The notes: a model not told the origin generated them from the letters alone. Positions 8,695 through 18,459 are shown, counted from the stretch's first letter. The stretch: DNA of 64,000 bases from Nocardioides insulae DSM 17944 (GCF_000422825.1 NZ_AUGU01000014.1:248001-312000), one strand, 5' to 3'. Translations and numbers: made by a program.

Positions 8695-9477
8695 TCAGCG
8701 CGGCTGGCGACCGTTGAAGACGGGGGCGCGGCGGCCGACGAAGGCCTCGACGCCCTCCTTGAAGTCGGGGGTGAGGCCGAGCTGGCCCTGGCCGTCGCTC
8801 TCGCGCTGGAGAGCGTTCTCCAGCTCGAACAGGGTGGCGTCGTTGATCGCCTGCTTGGTGATCTCGAAGGAGGTGGCGGCCCCCTGGGCGAGCCGGGTGG
8901 CGAGCGCCTTCCCCTCGGCGAGGAGCTGGTCGTCGTCGTACACGAAGGAGGCGAGCCCGTGCTCGAGCGCCTTCTCGGCCGGCAGCTTCTCGGCGAGCAG
9001 CGCCATCCGCATCGCGACGTGGCGTCCGGCGGAGGCAGCGATGAGAGCGGTGGCACCGCCGTCGGGCATCAGGCCGATCTTGGTGAAGGCCAGCATGAGG
9101 TAGGAGCTGCGAGCCATCAGCACCAGGTCGCAGGCCACCGCCAGAGAGCAGCCGACGCCGGCGGCCGCGCCGTTGACCAGGGAGATCACCGGTACGGGCG
9201 TCTCGCGGATCGCGCGGATGACCTCGTTGGCGACGGTGACCGAGACGCCCTCGCCGCTGCCGCTGGCCTTCAGGTCGGCGCCGGCACAGAAGCCGCGACC
9301 GGACCCGGTGATGGTCACCGCGCGGATCGAGGTGTCATCGGCGACCGAGCGCAGGGCGTCCCGCAGCTCGACGAACAGCGGCTTGTTGACCGCGTTCATG
9401 CTCTCGGGACGGTCGAGGCGCAGTTCGAGCACGCCGTCCTCGAACGAGCGGGCGAGGCCGTTGGCTGTGGTGGTCAT
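8695..9477 (-). CDS. Enoyl-CoA hydratase/isomerase family protein
   Basis: A 260-residue crotonase-fold protein. GRGFCAGADLKA and NGAAAGVGCSLAVACD form the oxyanion hole and CoA site. The hydratase glutamate pair is not conserved. The second position is Asp in GLMPDGGAT, as in PaaG-like and delta3,delta2-enoyl-CoA isomerases, so isomerisation is at least as likely as hydration. It starts one base after the stop of the AMP ligase gene, a tightly coupled pair, so it probably acts on the acyl-CoA made by that ligase or on its dehydrogenated product. Confidence 0.82.
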   Translation of the reverse strand: MTTTANGLARSFEDGVLELRLDRPESMNAVNKPLFVELRDALRSVADDTSIRAVTITGSGRGFCAGADLKASGSGEGVSVTVANEVIRAIRETPVPVISLVNGAAAGVGCSLAVACDLVLMARSSYLMLAFTKIGLMPDGGATALIAASAGRHVAMRMALLAEKLPAEKALEHGLASFVYDDDQLLAEGKALATRLAQGAATSFEITKQAINDATLFELENALQRESDGQGQLGLTPDFKEGVEAFVGRRAPVFNGRQPR

Positions 9478-9478
9478 G

Positions 9479-11059
9479 TCAGCTCACTTCCTGGGTTTCC
9501 TGGGTGACGAGATCACGCAGGGGGGTCTTGAGGATCTTGCCGGACGCATTGCGGGGGAGTTCGTCGAGGACCACCACGCGGGTGGGCTTCTTGTACGACG
9601 CCACCCGCTGGGCCACGAACGCGATCAGTTCGGCTTCGGTGGGTGGGGAGTCGGAGCGATGCGGCACCACGATCGCGACCGGGGTCTCGCCCCAGCGCTC
9701 GTGGGGAGCGCCGACCAGGGCGACCTCGCGCACCAGCGGATGGTCGGCGATGACGGCCTCGACCTCGGCGCTGTAGATGTTCTCCCCGCCGGAGATGATC
9801 ATGTCCTTGAGCCGGTCGACGACGTAGATGAAGCCGTCCTCGTCCATCTTGCACAGGTCACCGGAGTGGAACCAGCCGCCGCGGAAGGCCTCCTCGGTGG
9901 CCTCGGGCTTGTTCCAGTAGCCGATCATCGCCTGGGGTCCGCGGTAGATGATCTCGCCGACCTCGCCGACCGCGACGTCGTTCATCTCGGCGTCGACGAT
10001 GCGGACGTCGGTGAGTGCGGTCGGCTTGCCGACCGAGCCGATCTTGGCCAGCGCGTCCTCGCCGGGGAGCGTGGTGGTGATCGGCGACATCTCGGTCTGA
10101 CCGAAGGTGCACACGTTGTCGACCCCGGGGAAGGCCTCGGCCATCGCGCGGAGCACCGCCGGGGTCGCCGGGGCGGCACCCCAGGACAGGATCCGCAGCG
10201 GCAGGTCGCGCTGGGGGATGGTCGGGCTGGCGCACACCATCTGCCACTGGGTCGGCACGAGGAACGCGTTGGTCACCCGCTCGCGCTCCACCAGGTCGAG
10301 GAACCGTTCGGCGTCGAAGGAGCCGGTCGGCACGATCACCGACGGCAGGCCGAGGATGAGATGGGGGACCAGTGCGCCGATCGCCGCGATGTGGAACATC
10401 GGGGAGGTCACCGCGCCGACCTCGTCGCGGCGGAACAGATGCCAGGCCTGGATCAGGGTCATCGTCTGACCGAGCAGGTTCTGATAGGAGAGCATCGCGC
10501 CCTTGGGCAGCCCGGTGGTGCCCGAGGTGTACATGATCAGGCAGCAGGTGCCCAGGTCGCTCGGGCCGTTGCCGGCGTACGCCGGGGCACCGGTCAGCGC
10601 GTCCTCGTAGGAGACCGCGCCGGGGCCGGCGGTGGTGGGGTCCTCGCCGATCACCAGGCAGGGGAGCGCTTCCGGAGCGGGCTCGCGCAGGGGGGCGATC
10701 AGGCCGCCGAGGGACTCCTCCACGATCACGCAGCGCGATCCGGAGTCCTCGGCGAGATAGGCGACCTCGCGAGCGGCGAGCCGGAAGTTCACGGGTACGG
10801 CGACCGCGTGGAGCAGGTGGACCGCGAGCATCGACTCCACGAACTCGGGCCGGTTGGTCACCAGCACGAGCACCCGGTCGCCGCTCCCCACACCCCGGTC
10901 GGCGAGGGCGGTGGCCAGTCGGCGGGAGCGCTCGTCGAGCGTGGCCCAGGTGGTGGTGGCGCCGTCGTACCGGAGAGCGACCTCGGTGGGGCGGCTCCTG
11001 GCGTGCTTGCCGACCTGGTCGACCCAGGTCAGGGCGGTGAACGGGGTGGGTGAATCCAT
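9479..11059 (-). CDS. AMP-binding acyl-CoA ligase
   Basis: A 526-residue ANL-superfamily ligase that activates a carboxylic acid with ATP and CoA. The P-loop YTSGTTGLPKG is near residue 177. FGQTEM and WFHSGDL (A5 and A7 regions) and DRLKDMIISGGENIYSAEVE (hinge) follow. The adenylation lysine is in NASGKILKTPL near residue 507. The start at 11059 is supported by GGAGG about 7 nt upstream; the longer frame adds an unlikely arginine-rich leader. It diverges from a Liv-type importer, so the imported compound may be its acid substrate. The acid is not identifiable here (medium-chain, branched, alicyclic or aromatic). Confidence 0.87.
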   Translation of the reverse strand: MDSPTPFTALTWVDQVGKHARSRPTEVALRYDGATTTWATLDERSRRLATALADRGVGSGDRVLVLVTNRPEFVESMLAVHLLHAVAVPVNFRLAAREVAYLAEDSGSRCVIVEESLGGLIAPLREPAPEALPCLVIGEDPTTAGPGAVSYEDALTGAPAYAGNGPSDLGTCCLIMYTSGTTGLPKGAMLSYQNLLGQTMTLIQAWHLFRRDEVGAVTSPMFHIAAIGALVPHLILGLPSVIVPTGSFDAERFLDLVERERVTNAFLVPTQWQMVCASPTIPQRDLPLRILSWGAAPATPAVLRAMAEAFPGVDNVCTFGQTEMSPITTTLPGEDALAKIGSVGKPTALTDVRIVDAEMNDVAVGEVGEIIYRGPQAMIGYWNKPEATEEAFRGGWFHSGDLCKMDEDGFIYVVDRLKDMIISGGENIYSAEVEAVIADHPLVREVALVGAPHERWGETPVAIVVPHRSDSPPTEAELIAFVAQRVASYKKPTRVVVLDELPRNASGKILKTPLRDLVTQETQEVS

Positions 11060-11106
11060 GGGTGCCTCCGGATCGCGGGCGCCACGATAGGGCGATCTTG
11101 CTCTGA

Positions 11107-11122
11107 GCGAGCGGTCGCTCGG
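11107..11122 (+). promoter_or_regulatory. AGCG-N2-CGCT palindrome upstream of the CoA ligase
   Basis: The 14-bp core CGAGCG-GT-CGCTCG (11108-11121) is a perfect interrupted palindrome, 48 bp before the ligase start, in the divergent region with the binding-protein gene. It matches 12 of 16 positions of the site in front of the XRE-TetR regulator (18557-18572). It is probably an operator of that regulator or a related TetR protein. Confidence 0.6.
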
Positions 11123-11220
11123 AACACTAAAGCAGGCATCGCGAAGAGCGTGAAGGGGATCACTAAATATCCGCCGGAACGCTTGACGTTCCACCGTCCG
11201 GTCGCTTCCCTAATGGAACG

Positions 11221-11240
11221 TTCGCTCGGTCCCGAGTGAA
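11221..11240 (+). promoter_or_regulatory. Inverted repeat upstream of the Liv operon
   Basis: TTCGCTCGG-TC-CCGAGTGAA has 9-bp arms with one mismatch and lies 34 bp before the ATG of the substrate-binding protein. It uses the same CCGAGYG half-site as the nearby palindromes but in the opposite arrangement. A possible -35 TTGACG lies at 11183-11188 without a convincing -10. It is probably an operator for the importer genes. Confidence 0.5.
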
Positions 11241-11274
11241 GTCCCCTTGAAATTGAGTGCGTGTGGAGGCCCCG

Positions 11275-12513
11275 ATGAATCGACGTCTTGGAGCTCTGGC
11301 CGTGTGCAGCATGCTTGTCCTGGCGGCGTGCGGTGGCCGCGGTGATTCGGGCGGTTCATCCGCCTCGGGTGACTGCGACCCCGGCATCACCGATGACAGC
11401 ATCAAGATCGGCGCGAGCCTCCCGATGTCGGGTGCGGGCGCTGTGTACGGCGCGCTGGCCCGCACCACCGAGGCGTACTTCGAGGACGTCAACGCTGCCG
11501 GCGGTGTCGAGATGGGCGACGGCAAGACCCGCAAGGTCGAGTTCGTCGCCAAGGACGACGCCTACGACCCGGCCCGCACCGTGAGCAACGTCCGCAGCCT
11601 GGTGGAGCAGGACGGCGTCTTCGGCCTGATGGAGGTCCTCGGCACCTCGCCCAACCTCGCCATCGGCGACTACGTCGCCGGCGAGGGCATCCCGAACCTG
11701 ATGGCGCAGAGTGGCACCGACGAGTTCATGGACCAGGACGAGAAATGGACGATGGGCTACCTGGCCCAATACGACCTCGAGGCCCGCGTGCTCGCCGACT
11801 ACGTCATCTCCGAGGCGCCCGACGCCAAGGTCGGACTGATCTACCAGAACGACGGCTTCGGCAAGAACATGCTCGCCGACTACGAGAAGCACTTCGAGGG
11901 CACCGGCGTGGAGATCGTCGAGTCCCAGTCCTACGAGCAGGCCGGAAGCTCGGTCGACTCCCAGGTCGTCAACCTGGCCAACTCCGGCGCGGACGTGTTC
12001 ATCAGCTATGCCACCGGCACCTTCATGACCCAGGCCCTGAAGAAGGCCCACGACATCGGGTGGAAGCCCCGACTGCTGGTGACCCACTCCGGGTCCAGCA
12101 GTGCGAAGACGATCATGCAGCCGGCCGGCCCCGGTGCGGAGAACGCGGTCACGATCAGCTGGCTCAAGGACCCCACCGACCAGCAGTGGGCCGACGACGC
12201 GGGCGTGAAGTCGTGGAAGGCCTTCGCCAAGAAGCACTCCGGATCGGTGGACGTCGAGGACTCGATCGCCGGCGCCGGGTACACGGCCAGCCAGACCATG
12301 CACCACGTGCTGGAGAACATGGACGGCTGCACGCGCCAGGACATGCTCGACGCGGCGCAGAGCCTGGATGAGTCCACCGCCGACCTGTTCCTGCCCGGTG
12401 TGTCGGTCAGCACGACACCCGACTACCCCTACTTCGTGACCCAGGTGCAGAAGATGCGCTTCGACGGGACATCCTGGCACCCGTTCGGTGACGTCGAGTC
12501 CGCGACGGAGTGA
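11275..12513 (+). CDS. Liv-type ABC transporter substrate-binding lipoprotein
   Basis: A 412-residue lipoprotein of the branched-chain amino acid-type (Peripla_BP_6) family. The signal peptide ends in a lipobox LAAC with Cys19, so the mature protein is membrane-anchored outside the cell. DSIKIGASLPMSGAGAVYG is the classic start of the mature fold. ATG at 11275 has GTGGAGG 5 nt upstream; an earlier GTG lacks this. It heads an operon with two ATPases and two permeases, divergent from a CoA ligase. Such importers often carry aromatic, alicyclic or dicarboxylic acids rather than amino acids, which fits the surrounding acyl-CoA genes. Confidence 0.88.
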   Translation: MNRRLGALAVCSMLVLAACGGRGDSGGSSASGDCDPGITDDSIKIGASLPMSGAGAVYGALARTTEAYFEDVNAAGGVEMGDGKTRKVEFVAKDDAYDPARTVSNVRSLVEQDGVFGLMEVLGTSPNLAIGDYVAGEGIPNLMAQSGTDEFMDQDEKWTMGYLAQYDLEARVLADYVISEAPDAKVGLIYQNDGFGKNMLADYEKHFEGTGVEIVESQSYEQAGSSVDSQVVNLANSGADVFISYATGTFMTQALKKAHDIGWKPRLLVTHSGSSSAKTIMQPAGPGAENAVTISWLKDPTDQQWADDAGVKSWKAFAKKHSGSVDVEDSIAGAGYTASQTMHHVLENMDGCTRQDMLDAAQSLDESTADLFLPGVSVSTTPDYPYFVTQVQKMRFDGTSWHPFGDVESATE

Positions 12514-12518
12514 CGCGG

Positions 12519-13285
12519 GTGAGCGACGTCTTGTTGTCGGTGAGGGACATCAATCTCCGCTTCGGCGGAGTGGTGGCCCTCGACGGCCCGTCCTTCGACC
12601 TGCATGCGGGTCAGATCTGTGGACTGATCGGGCCGAACGGAGCGGGGAAGACCACCCTGTTCAACTGCATCAGCCGGCTCTACGTGCCTGACTCGGGGCA
12701 GATCCGCCTCGGCGACACCGACCTGCTCACCCTGCGCACCGACCAGATCGCCGACGTGGGCATCGCCAGGACCTTCCAGAACCTCGGCCTGTTCGGGTCG
12801 ATGTCGGTGCTGGAGAACGTGTTGGCCGGCGGGTACCACCGGACCCGCTCCGGGTTCTGGCCGACCGGCCTCGGGCTGCCCTCGGTGCGTGGGGAGGAGC
12901 GTCGCGAGGTCGCGGCGGCTCGTGAGGTCCTCGATGACCTCGGCCTCTCGGCGGTGGCGAGCAAGCCGGCCGCCGGCCTGCCGTACGGCACGCTCAAGCG
13001 CGTCGAGCTCGCCCGGGCGCTGATGGCACGCCCCCGGCTGCTCATGCTCGACGAGCCCGCCAACGGCCTGATCCACGAGGAGGTGCTCGAGTTGGCCGAC
13101 ACGATTCGTCGAATGGCGGACACCCGGGGACTCTCGGTCCTGCTGGTCGAGCACCACATGGCGATGGTCATGAAGGTCTCCGACCAGGTGGTCGTCCTCA
13201 ACCTGGGTCGCAAGATCGCGGACGGGACACCGGACGAGGTCCGGGCCCACCCGGAGGTCATCGAGGCGTACCTGGGGGGTGCGGC

Positions 13286-13289
<4 letters not shown>
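12519..13289 (+). CDS. Liv-type ABC transporter ATP-binding protein (LivG-like)
   Basis: A 256-residue ATPase. Walker A is GPNGAGKTT, the signature region LPYGTLKRVELARAL is LivG-like, Walker B is LLMLDEPANGL, and the switch His lies in VEHHMAMVM. The insertion between Walker A and the signature is typical of LivG. GTG at 12519 is chosen because GGAG (12507-12510) lies 8 nt upstream. An in-frame GTG at 12510 overlaps the previous stop as GTGA and is equally possible. It energises import with the LivF-like partner. Confidence 0.88.
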
Positions 13290-13993
<704 letters not shown>

Positions 13994-14010
13994 GCCGGGA
14001 GGGAGACACG

Positions 14011-14898
14011 ATGCAGCTCTTTGCTCAGCAGGTACTCGACGGACTGGCGATGGGCGCGCTGTACGGCGCCCTGGCGCTGTGCGTCGTCCTGGTCTACCGG
14101 GCCTCGGGGATCGTCAACTTCGCCCAGGGTGAGATGGCGATGTTCGCCGCCTTCATCACCTGGCAGGCATACCAGTGGGGCCTCCCCCTGGTGGTGGCCA
14201 TCGCCCTGTCGATGGTGGTCTCGTTCATCTTCGGCGCGGTGTGTGAGCGCGTGCTGATCCGCCCGTTCGGGACCAGCGGTGCCGCCCACCTGTCCCTGAT
14301 CATCGTCACGCTCGGGTTGATGCTGGTCCTCAACAGCGCCGCCGGCTGGATCTGGGGCTACCTCACCAAGGAGGTACCCCCGATGTACGGCGAAGGTTCG
14401 GTCACGCTCGGTTCAGCCGCGGTCGCCAAGCAATCGGTGGGCATCATCATCACCGTGGCCGTGGTGGCGGCGCTGCTGTTCCTTCTGTTCCAGAAGACCA
14501 GGCTCGGCCTGGACATGCGGGCGGCGGCCAGCAACCCGGAGTCCGCCCGGCTCTCCGGCGTACCGGTGGGGCGGATGCTCATGCTGGGCTGGGGACTGGC
14601 TGGGGGGATCGGTGCACTCGTCGGTGCTCTGGTGGCGCCGCAGCTCTTCCTCCAGCCGAACATGATGGCGGCGATGCTCCTCTACGCCTTCGCCGCGGCG
14701 ACCCTCGGCGGGATCGACAGCCCGGTGGGCGCCCTGGTGGGCGGCCTGATCGTCGGGCTGCTGGAGAACCTGGCCGGCACCTATGTCGAGTTCATCGGCA
14801 ACGACTTCAAGCAGGCAGTGGCACTGATCATCATCATGCTCGTGCTGCTGGTGAAGCCCGAGGGGCTCTTCGGGACCAAGAAGGTGGCGCGAGTATGA
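14011..14898 (+). CDS. Liv-type ABC transporter permease (LivH-like)
   Basis: A 295-residue membrane protein. The N terminus LDGLAMGALYGALALCVVLVYRASGIVNFAQGEMAMF is the LivH family hallmark (read here in its parts DGLAMGALYGAL and NFAQGEM). Further TM helices and the AAASNPESARLSGV cytoplasmic coupling loop follow. GGGAGGGAG lies before the ATG, 17 bp past the LivF-like stop. It forms the channel with the next gene product. Confidence 0.88.
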   Translation: MQLFAQQVLDGLAMGALYGALALCVVLVYRASGIVNFAQGEMAMFAAFITWQAYQWGLPLVVAIALSMVVSFIFGAVCERVLIRPFGTSGAAHLSLIIVTLGLMLVLNSAAGWIWGYLTKEVPPMYGEGSVTLGSAAVAKQSVGIIITVAVVAALLFLLFQKTRLGLDMRAAASNPESARLSGVPVGRMLMLGWGLAGGIGALVGALVAPQLFLQPNMMAAMLLYAFAAATLGGIDSPVGALVGGLIVGLLENLAGTYVEFIGNDFKQAVALIIIMLVLLVKPEGLFGTKKVARV

Positions 14899-16028
14899 CC
14901 AGTCCAGCACCGGCGACCTCCGCCTCCTCCCGGCTCCGCGGGGGCTTGCGCGGGCTGCGGCAGGCCCAGCCCCCGCTCGATGCCCCCGTCTGGCTCAAGT
15001 GGGCCACCTTCCTCGGTGTCCTGGCGGTGGCCGTGCTGGTGCCGCTCAACTCCGCGCCGTACGTCAACTTCGACCTGTCGATGGTGATGATCTATGCCGT
15101 GGTCGGGATGGGGCTCAACCTCCTGATCGGCTTCAACGGCCAGATCTCGCTGGGCCACAGCGCCTTCTTCGCTATCGGCGCCTACATCGCCGCGGTCGGG
15201 ATCCAGGAGGGGTGGCACTACCTGGCTGTCCTCCCCGTGGCGCTGGTGGTGACCTGGGTGGTCGGCTACCTCTTCGGACTGCCTGCGCTCCGCCTGGGCG
15301 GGCTCGCCCTCGCCCTGGTCACCCTCGGCCTGGCGATCGTGACCCCGGCGGCGATCAAGCGGCTCGACGAGTACACCCACGGTCAGGAGGGCATCAACGT
15401 CTACACCGCCACCCCGCCGGACTGGAGCGGCCTCGAACGCGATCAGTGGGTCTACTTCCTCTGCCTGGTCGCCCTCGCCCTGGTCTGGGTCATCACGCGC
15501 CGGATCTCCACCGGGAGGATCGGCCGGTCCCTGATCGCGGTCCGCGACAACGAGACCGTCGCCCGCACGCTCGGCGTACGTAGCTCGCGGACCAAGACCG
15601 CGGTCTTCGCACTGAGTGCCGCCTACGCCGGCCTCGGCGGCGTGCTCTACGTGTACGTCGTGCAGTTCGTCGGCCCGGACTCGTTCGGCCTGGTGATGGC
15701 GATCGCCTTCATCTCCCTGGTGGTCGTGGGTGGTCTCGGCACGCTGAGCGGCGCCATCCTGGGTGCCTTCTTCATCGTCTACGTGCCCGAGTGGACCGCC
15801 GACATCAACCAGGCGGCTTCGGGTATGGCCTACGGCATCGCGCTGATCCTGTTCATGTTCGTGATGCCCTTCGGGTTGGGCGGCCTGGTCAGGGCGCTGC
15901 TTCGTCCGATCGTCGAGCGACTCCCCGGGCGACGCGGACCGCTGAGCATGCGGACGCCTCCTCAGGCCGGGCCGCGGGTCGGTCCCGACGAGTCCGCCGA
16001 ACGGGACCGCGACCAGATCGGGATCTGA
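14895..16028 (+). CDS. Liv-type ABC transporter permease (LivM-like)
   Basis: A 377-residue permease. A cytoplasmic lead of about 35 residues is followed by about nine membrane segments. GLNLLIGFNGQISLGHSAFFAIGA-type sequence and the coupling loop AVRDNETVARTLGV identify LivM. Its ATG overlaps the LivH-like stop as ATGA. The tail is hydrophilic and acidic/arginine-rich. It completes a five-gene importer: binding protein, two ATPases, two permeases. Confidence 0.88.
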   Translation: MTSPAPATSASSRLRGGLRGLRQAQPPLDAPVWLKWATFLGVLAVAVLVPLNSAPYVNFDLSMVMIYAVVGMGLNLLIGFNGQISLGHSAFFAIGAYIAAVGIQEGWHYLAVLPVALVVTWVVGYLFGLPALRLGGLALALVTLGLAIVTPAAIKRLDEYTHGQEGINVYTATPPDWSGLERDQWVYFLCLVALALVWVITRRISTGRIGRSLIAVRDNETVARTLGVRSSRTKTAVFALSAAYAGLGGVLYVYVVQFVGPDSFGLVMAIAFISLVVVGGLGTLSGAILGAFFIVYVPEWTADINQAASGMAYGIALILFMFVMPFGLGGLVRALLRPIVERLPGRRGPLSMRTPPQAGPRVGPDESAERDRDQIGI

Positions 16029-16084
16029 CACCTGCCACCATCACCAACAATCGACCAGCCCAGTATCAACATGAAGGAAGACAG

Positions 16085-16891
16085 ATGACATCCACCGACC
16101 GCGTCAGCATCGAGGTCGCCGACGGCGTCGCCCAGGTCCGGCTCACCCGGCCCGACAAGATGAACGCGCTCGACCCGGCCATGTTCAACGCGATCGTCGA
16201 GGCCGGACTCGAGGTCCGCGACCGCGACGACGTCCGCGCCGTCGTACTCAGCGGCGAGGGACGGGCGTTCTGCGCAGGTCTCGACTTCGGCCAGTTCCAG
16301 GCGATGGCCGACGGCAGCAGGACGGGGGCCACCGACGTGACCCTCCCGGTCGAGCCGATCGGCGCCGCCGAGGCCCGCGGCCAGCAGGCCGTGCACGTGT
16401 GGTCCCAGGTCCAGGCCCCGGTGATCGCGGCCGTCCACGGCGTCGCCTTCGGCGGCGGGCTCCAGGTCGCGCTCGGCGCCGACATCCGGATCGCTCACCC
16501 GGAGACCAAGATGTCGGTGATGGAGGTGCAGTGGGGCCTGGTGCCCGACATGTGCGGCACCCAGCTCCTCCCGGAACTGATCGGCCGCGACCGCGCCAAG
16601 GAGCTCGCCCTCACCGGCCGGGTGTTCACCGGCGCCGAGGCGGCCGAGCTCGGCGTGGTCACCCGCACTGCCGAGGACCCGATCGCCGAGGCCACCGCGC
16701 TCGCGACCCAGATCGCCGACCACAGCGGCAGCTCGACCCGCGCCATCAAGCGCCTCATCGACCTGGCCGGACACGTCTCGCTGGCCGAGGGCTTCCGTGC
16801 GGAGCAGAAGGAGATCCGGGCGCTGATCGGCTCCGATGAGCAGAAGGCGGTCGTCGCCCGCCGGATGAGCTCGGGCGGCAAGGCGCGCTGA
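16085..16891 (+). CDS. Crotonase / enoyl-CoA hydratase family protein
   Basis: A 268-residue crotonase-fold protein. GRAFCAGLDF and HGVAFGGGLQVALGADIR form the CoA and oxyanion sites. Glu in MSVMEVQWG occupies the first hydratase acid position and Asp in LVPDMCGTQ the second, so the exact reaction (hydration, isomerisation) is uncertain. AAGGAAG precedes the ATG at 16085; the upstream open frame lies across the LivM tail and is discarded. It is 56 bp after the importer operon and likely its last gene, giving a second crotonase in the locus. Confidence 0.83.
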   Translation: MTSTDRVSIEVADGVAQVRLTRPDKMNALDPAMFNAIVEAGLEVRDRDDVRAVVLSGEGRAFCAGLDFGQFQAMADGSRTGATDVTLPVEPIGAAEARGQQAVHVWSQVQAPVIAAVHGVAFGGGLQVALGADIRIAHPETKMSVMEVQWGLVPDMCGTQLLPELIGRDRAKELALTGRVFTGAEAAELGVVTRTAEDPIAEATALATQIADHSGSSTRAIKRLIDLAGHVSLAEGFRAEQKEIRALIGSDEQKAVVARRMSSGGKAR

Positions 16892-16929
16892 CGGGCTCCG
16901 GCGCGCTCTGAGTCGTGCGCAACCACGAG

Positions 16930-16988
16930 TGGTCCGGGAAGGAACCGACCATGCCCGATCCCAGGTCGGACCGGTTCCTCCCGGACCA
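16930..16988 (+). terminator. Long hairpin between convergent crotonase and acyl-CoA dehydrogenase genes
   Basis: Arms 16930-16947 and 16972-16988 pair over 17 bp with one bulged A; they begin TGGTCCGGGA and end TCCCGGACCA. The loop holds a nested GACC/GGTC pair. It lies 38 bp past the crotonase stop and about 220 bp before the end of the opposing gene, so it may stop transcription from both sides. Confidence 0.65.
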
Positions 16989-17050
16989 TTCGTATCCGCC
17001 ACCTGACGCCGGACCATCCGTCCTCGGACCGGCAGCCACGTCGGAAGACC

Positions 17051-17129
17051 CGACGTCAGAGCAGTCGACGTCAGGGCATCCGACGTCACACCAGCCAGGT
17101 CAGCCTGCCCGCGTCAGGCGGCCCGCGTC
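17051..17129 (+). repeat. 15-bp-period CGACGTCA repeats, decaying to 14-bp period
   Basis: CGACGTCA occurs three times at exactly 15-bp spacing (17051, 17066, 17081). GTCA/GTC cores then recur every 14 bp (17085, 17099, 17113, 17127). The core GACGTC is itself a palindrome. The stretch lies in the 314-bp gap 16892-17205 between convergent genes. Apart from this and the hairpin at 16930-16988 I see nothing else there. Confidence 0.6.
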
Positions 17130-17205
17130 GGAGCGGGCATCGGACTCAGCCGATCTACGCCGGCCGAGCCCGTCGGGCCCCCGATCGGGCCGTGTCCGCG
17201 AGGGG

Positions 17206-18459
17206 TCAGGAGGTCTTGCGTCGACCCATGAAGCCGAACAGGTGGCCGGCGACCTTGCGGATCTGGATCTCGTCGCTGCCCTCGGTGATGCGGTAGCGGC
17301 GGTGGTGCCGGTAGATGTGCTCGAAGGGCTGGTTGCGGGTGTAGCCCTCGCCGCCGAAGGTCTGGATCGCCTGGTCGGCGGCGTTGCACACCAGCCGGTT
17401 GGCGCGGTAGTTGGCCATCGAGATGTACTCGCTGACCTCGGTCGGGTCGTCGGCCCGGTCGAGCCCGGAGGCGGCGTACCGGACCAGGAGTCGGACCATC
17501 TGGGCCTCGGTGTGGAGCTCGACCAGCGGCCACTGGATGGCCTGCTTCTTGGCGAGCGGCTCGCCGAAGGTCTTGCGGGTGGTGGCCCGCTCGACCGCCT
17601 TGTCGATGCAGTGCTGGGCGGCGCCGAGGCTGGAGGCCGCCTGACGGATCCGGTTCTCGTGCACGAAGTGCTGCGCGATCGAGAGCCCGTTGCCCTCCCC
17701 GCCGAGGATGACCTCGTCGGGGACCCGCACGTCCTTGAAGTCGACGATGGCGTGGTCGGAGGGCATGTTGAAGGTCCAGTCGTAGTGGACGATCTCGACC
17801 CCGGGGGTGTCCATCGGGACCATGAACGCGGTGATCCCGCGAGCGTCGCCGTCCTTGCCGCTGGTGCGGGCGAAGACGGTGTCGTGCGAGGCATGGTGGA
17901 CGCCGGTGTTGAACCGCTTGCGGCCGTTGATCACCCAGGCGTCGCCGTCGCGGACGGCGGTGGTGTCCATCCAGGTGGCGTCGCTGCCGTGCTCGGGCTC
18001 GGTGAGGCCGAACGCGACCCGGCGCTTGCCGGTGATCATGCCCTCGAGGAACTCCTCCTTCTGGGCCGGCGTACCGAACTTGTCGACGATGTGCACGAAC
18101 GGCTGGTTGCCGACGATCGACGCCTCGTTCTGCAGGTCGTTGTGGAGACCGAGGCCCTTGGCCGCCAGGTGCTCGCGTACGACGGCCATCTCCAGGTTGG
18201 AGGCGCCGCGGCCGCCCAGGTGCTCGGGCAGGGCGTACCGGTAGATCCCCGCGGCGTCGGCGCGGCGGCGCATCTCGCCGAGGAGCTCCTCCCAGGCGCG
18301 CTGGGGGATGCCGTTGTTCTCCCAGTCGGTGCGGGCCCACTCGCGGCGGTGGTCGAAGTACTGGATGTTCTCCTCTTCGAGCGGCTTGATCTCCTTCGCG
18401 ATGAAGGTGTCGAGCTCGTCGAGGAAGCTCGCGAGTTCGTCGGGGATGGTGAAGTCCAT
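17206..18459 (-). CDS. Acyl-CoA dehydrogenase family protein
   Basis: A 417-residue FAD acyl-CoA dehydrogenase. The FAD/substrate segment AFGLTEPEHGSDATWM, the mid beta-domain, the arginine segment GEPLAKKQAIQWPLVE and the C-terminal FGGEGYTRNQPFEHIYRHHR are present. The catalytic Glu lies in ITEGSDEIQ. AGGAG precedes the ATG. It diverges from the XRE-TetR regulator across a region with two palindromes. It would introduce the alpha,beta double bond that the neighbouring crotonases use. The substrate is unknown; the charged N terminus (IKPLEEENIQYFDHRREW) resembles the subgroup acting on bulky rather than straight-chain acyl-CoAs. Confidence 0.86.
   Translation of the reverse strand: MDFTIPDELASFLDELDTFIAKEIKPLEEENIQYFDHRREWARTDWENNGIPQRAWEELLGEMRRRADAAGIYRYALPEHLGGRGASNLEMAVVREHLAAKGLGLHNDLQNEASIVGNQPFVHIVDKFGTPAQKEEFLEGMITGKRRVAFGLTEPEHGSDATWMDTTAVRDGDAWVINGRKRFNTGVHHASHDTVFARTSGKDGDARGITAFMVPMDTPGVEIVHYDWTFNMPSDHAIVDFKDVRVPDEVILGGEGNGLSIAQHFVHENRIRQAASSLGAAQHCIDKAVERATTRKTFGEPLAKKQAIQWPLVELHTEAQMVRLLVRYAASGLDRADDPTEVSEYISMANYRANRLVCNAADQAIQTFGGEGYTRNQPFEHIYRHHRRYRITEGSDEIQIRKVAGHLFGFMGRRKTS

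Noticed and set aside
9173..11053. A 626-residue + strand frame opposite the CoA ligase
   Set aside because: GC-driven antisense frame; the minus-strand ligase has all catalytic motifs.
16071..16088. Five-codon upstream ORF (MKEDR) before the crotonase gene
   Set aside because: It overlaps the ribosome-binding site AAGGAAG and is too short to support as a coding or regulatory element.
17181..17192. CCCGATCGGG palindrome as terminator of the acyl-CoA dehydrogenase
   Set aside because: It has no loop and only five pairs; the larger hairpin at 16930-16988 is a better candidate.
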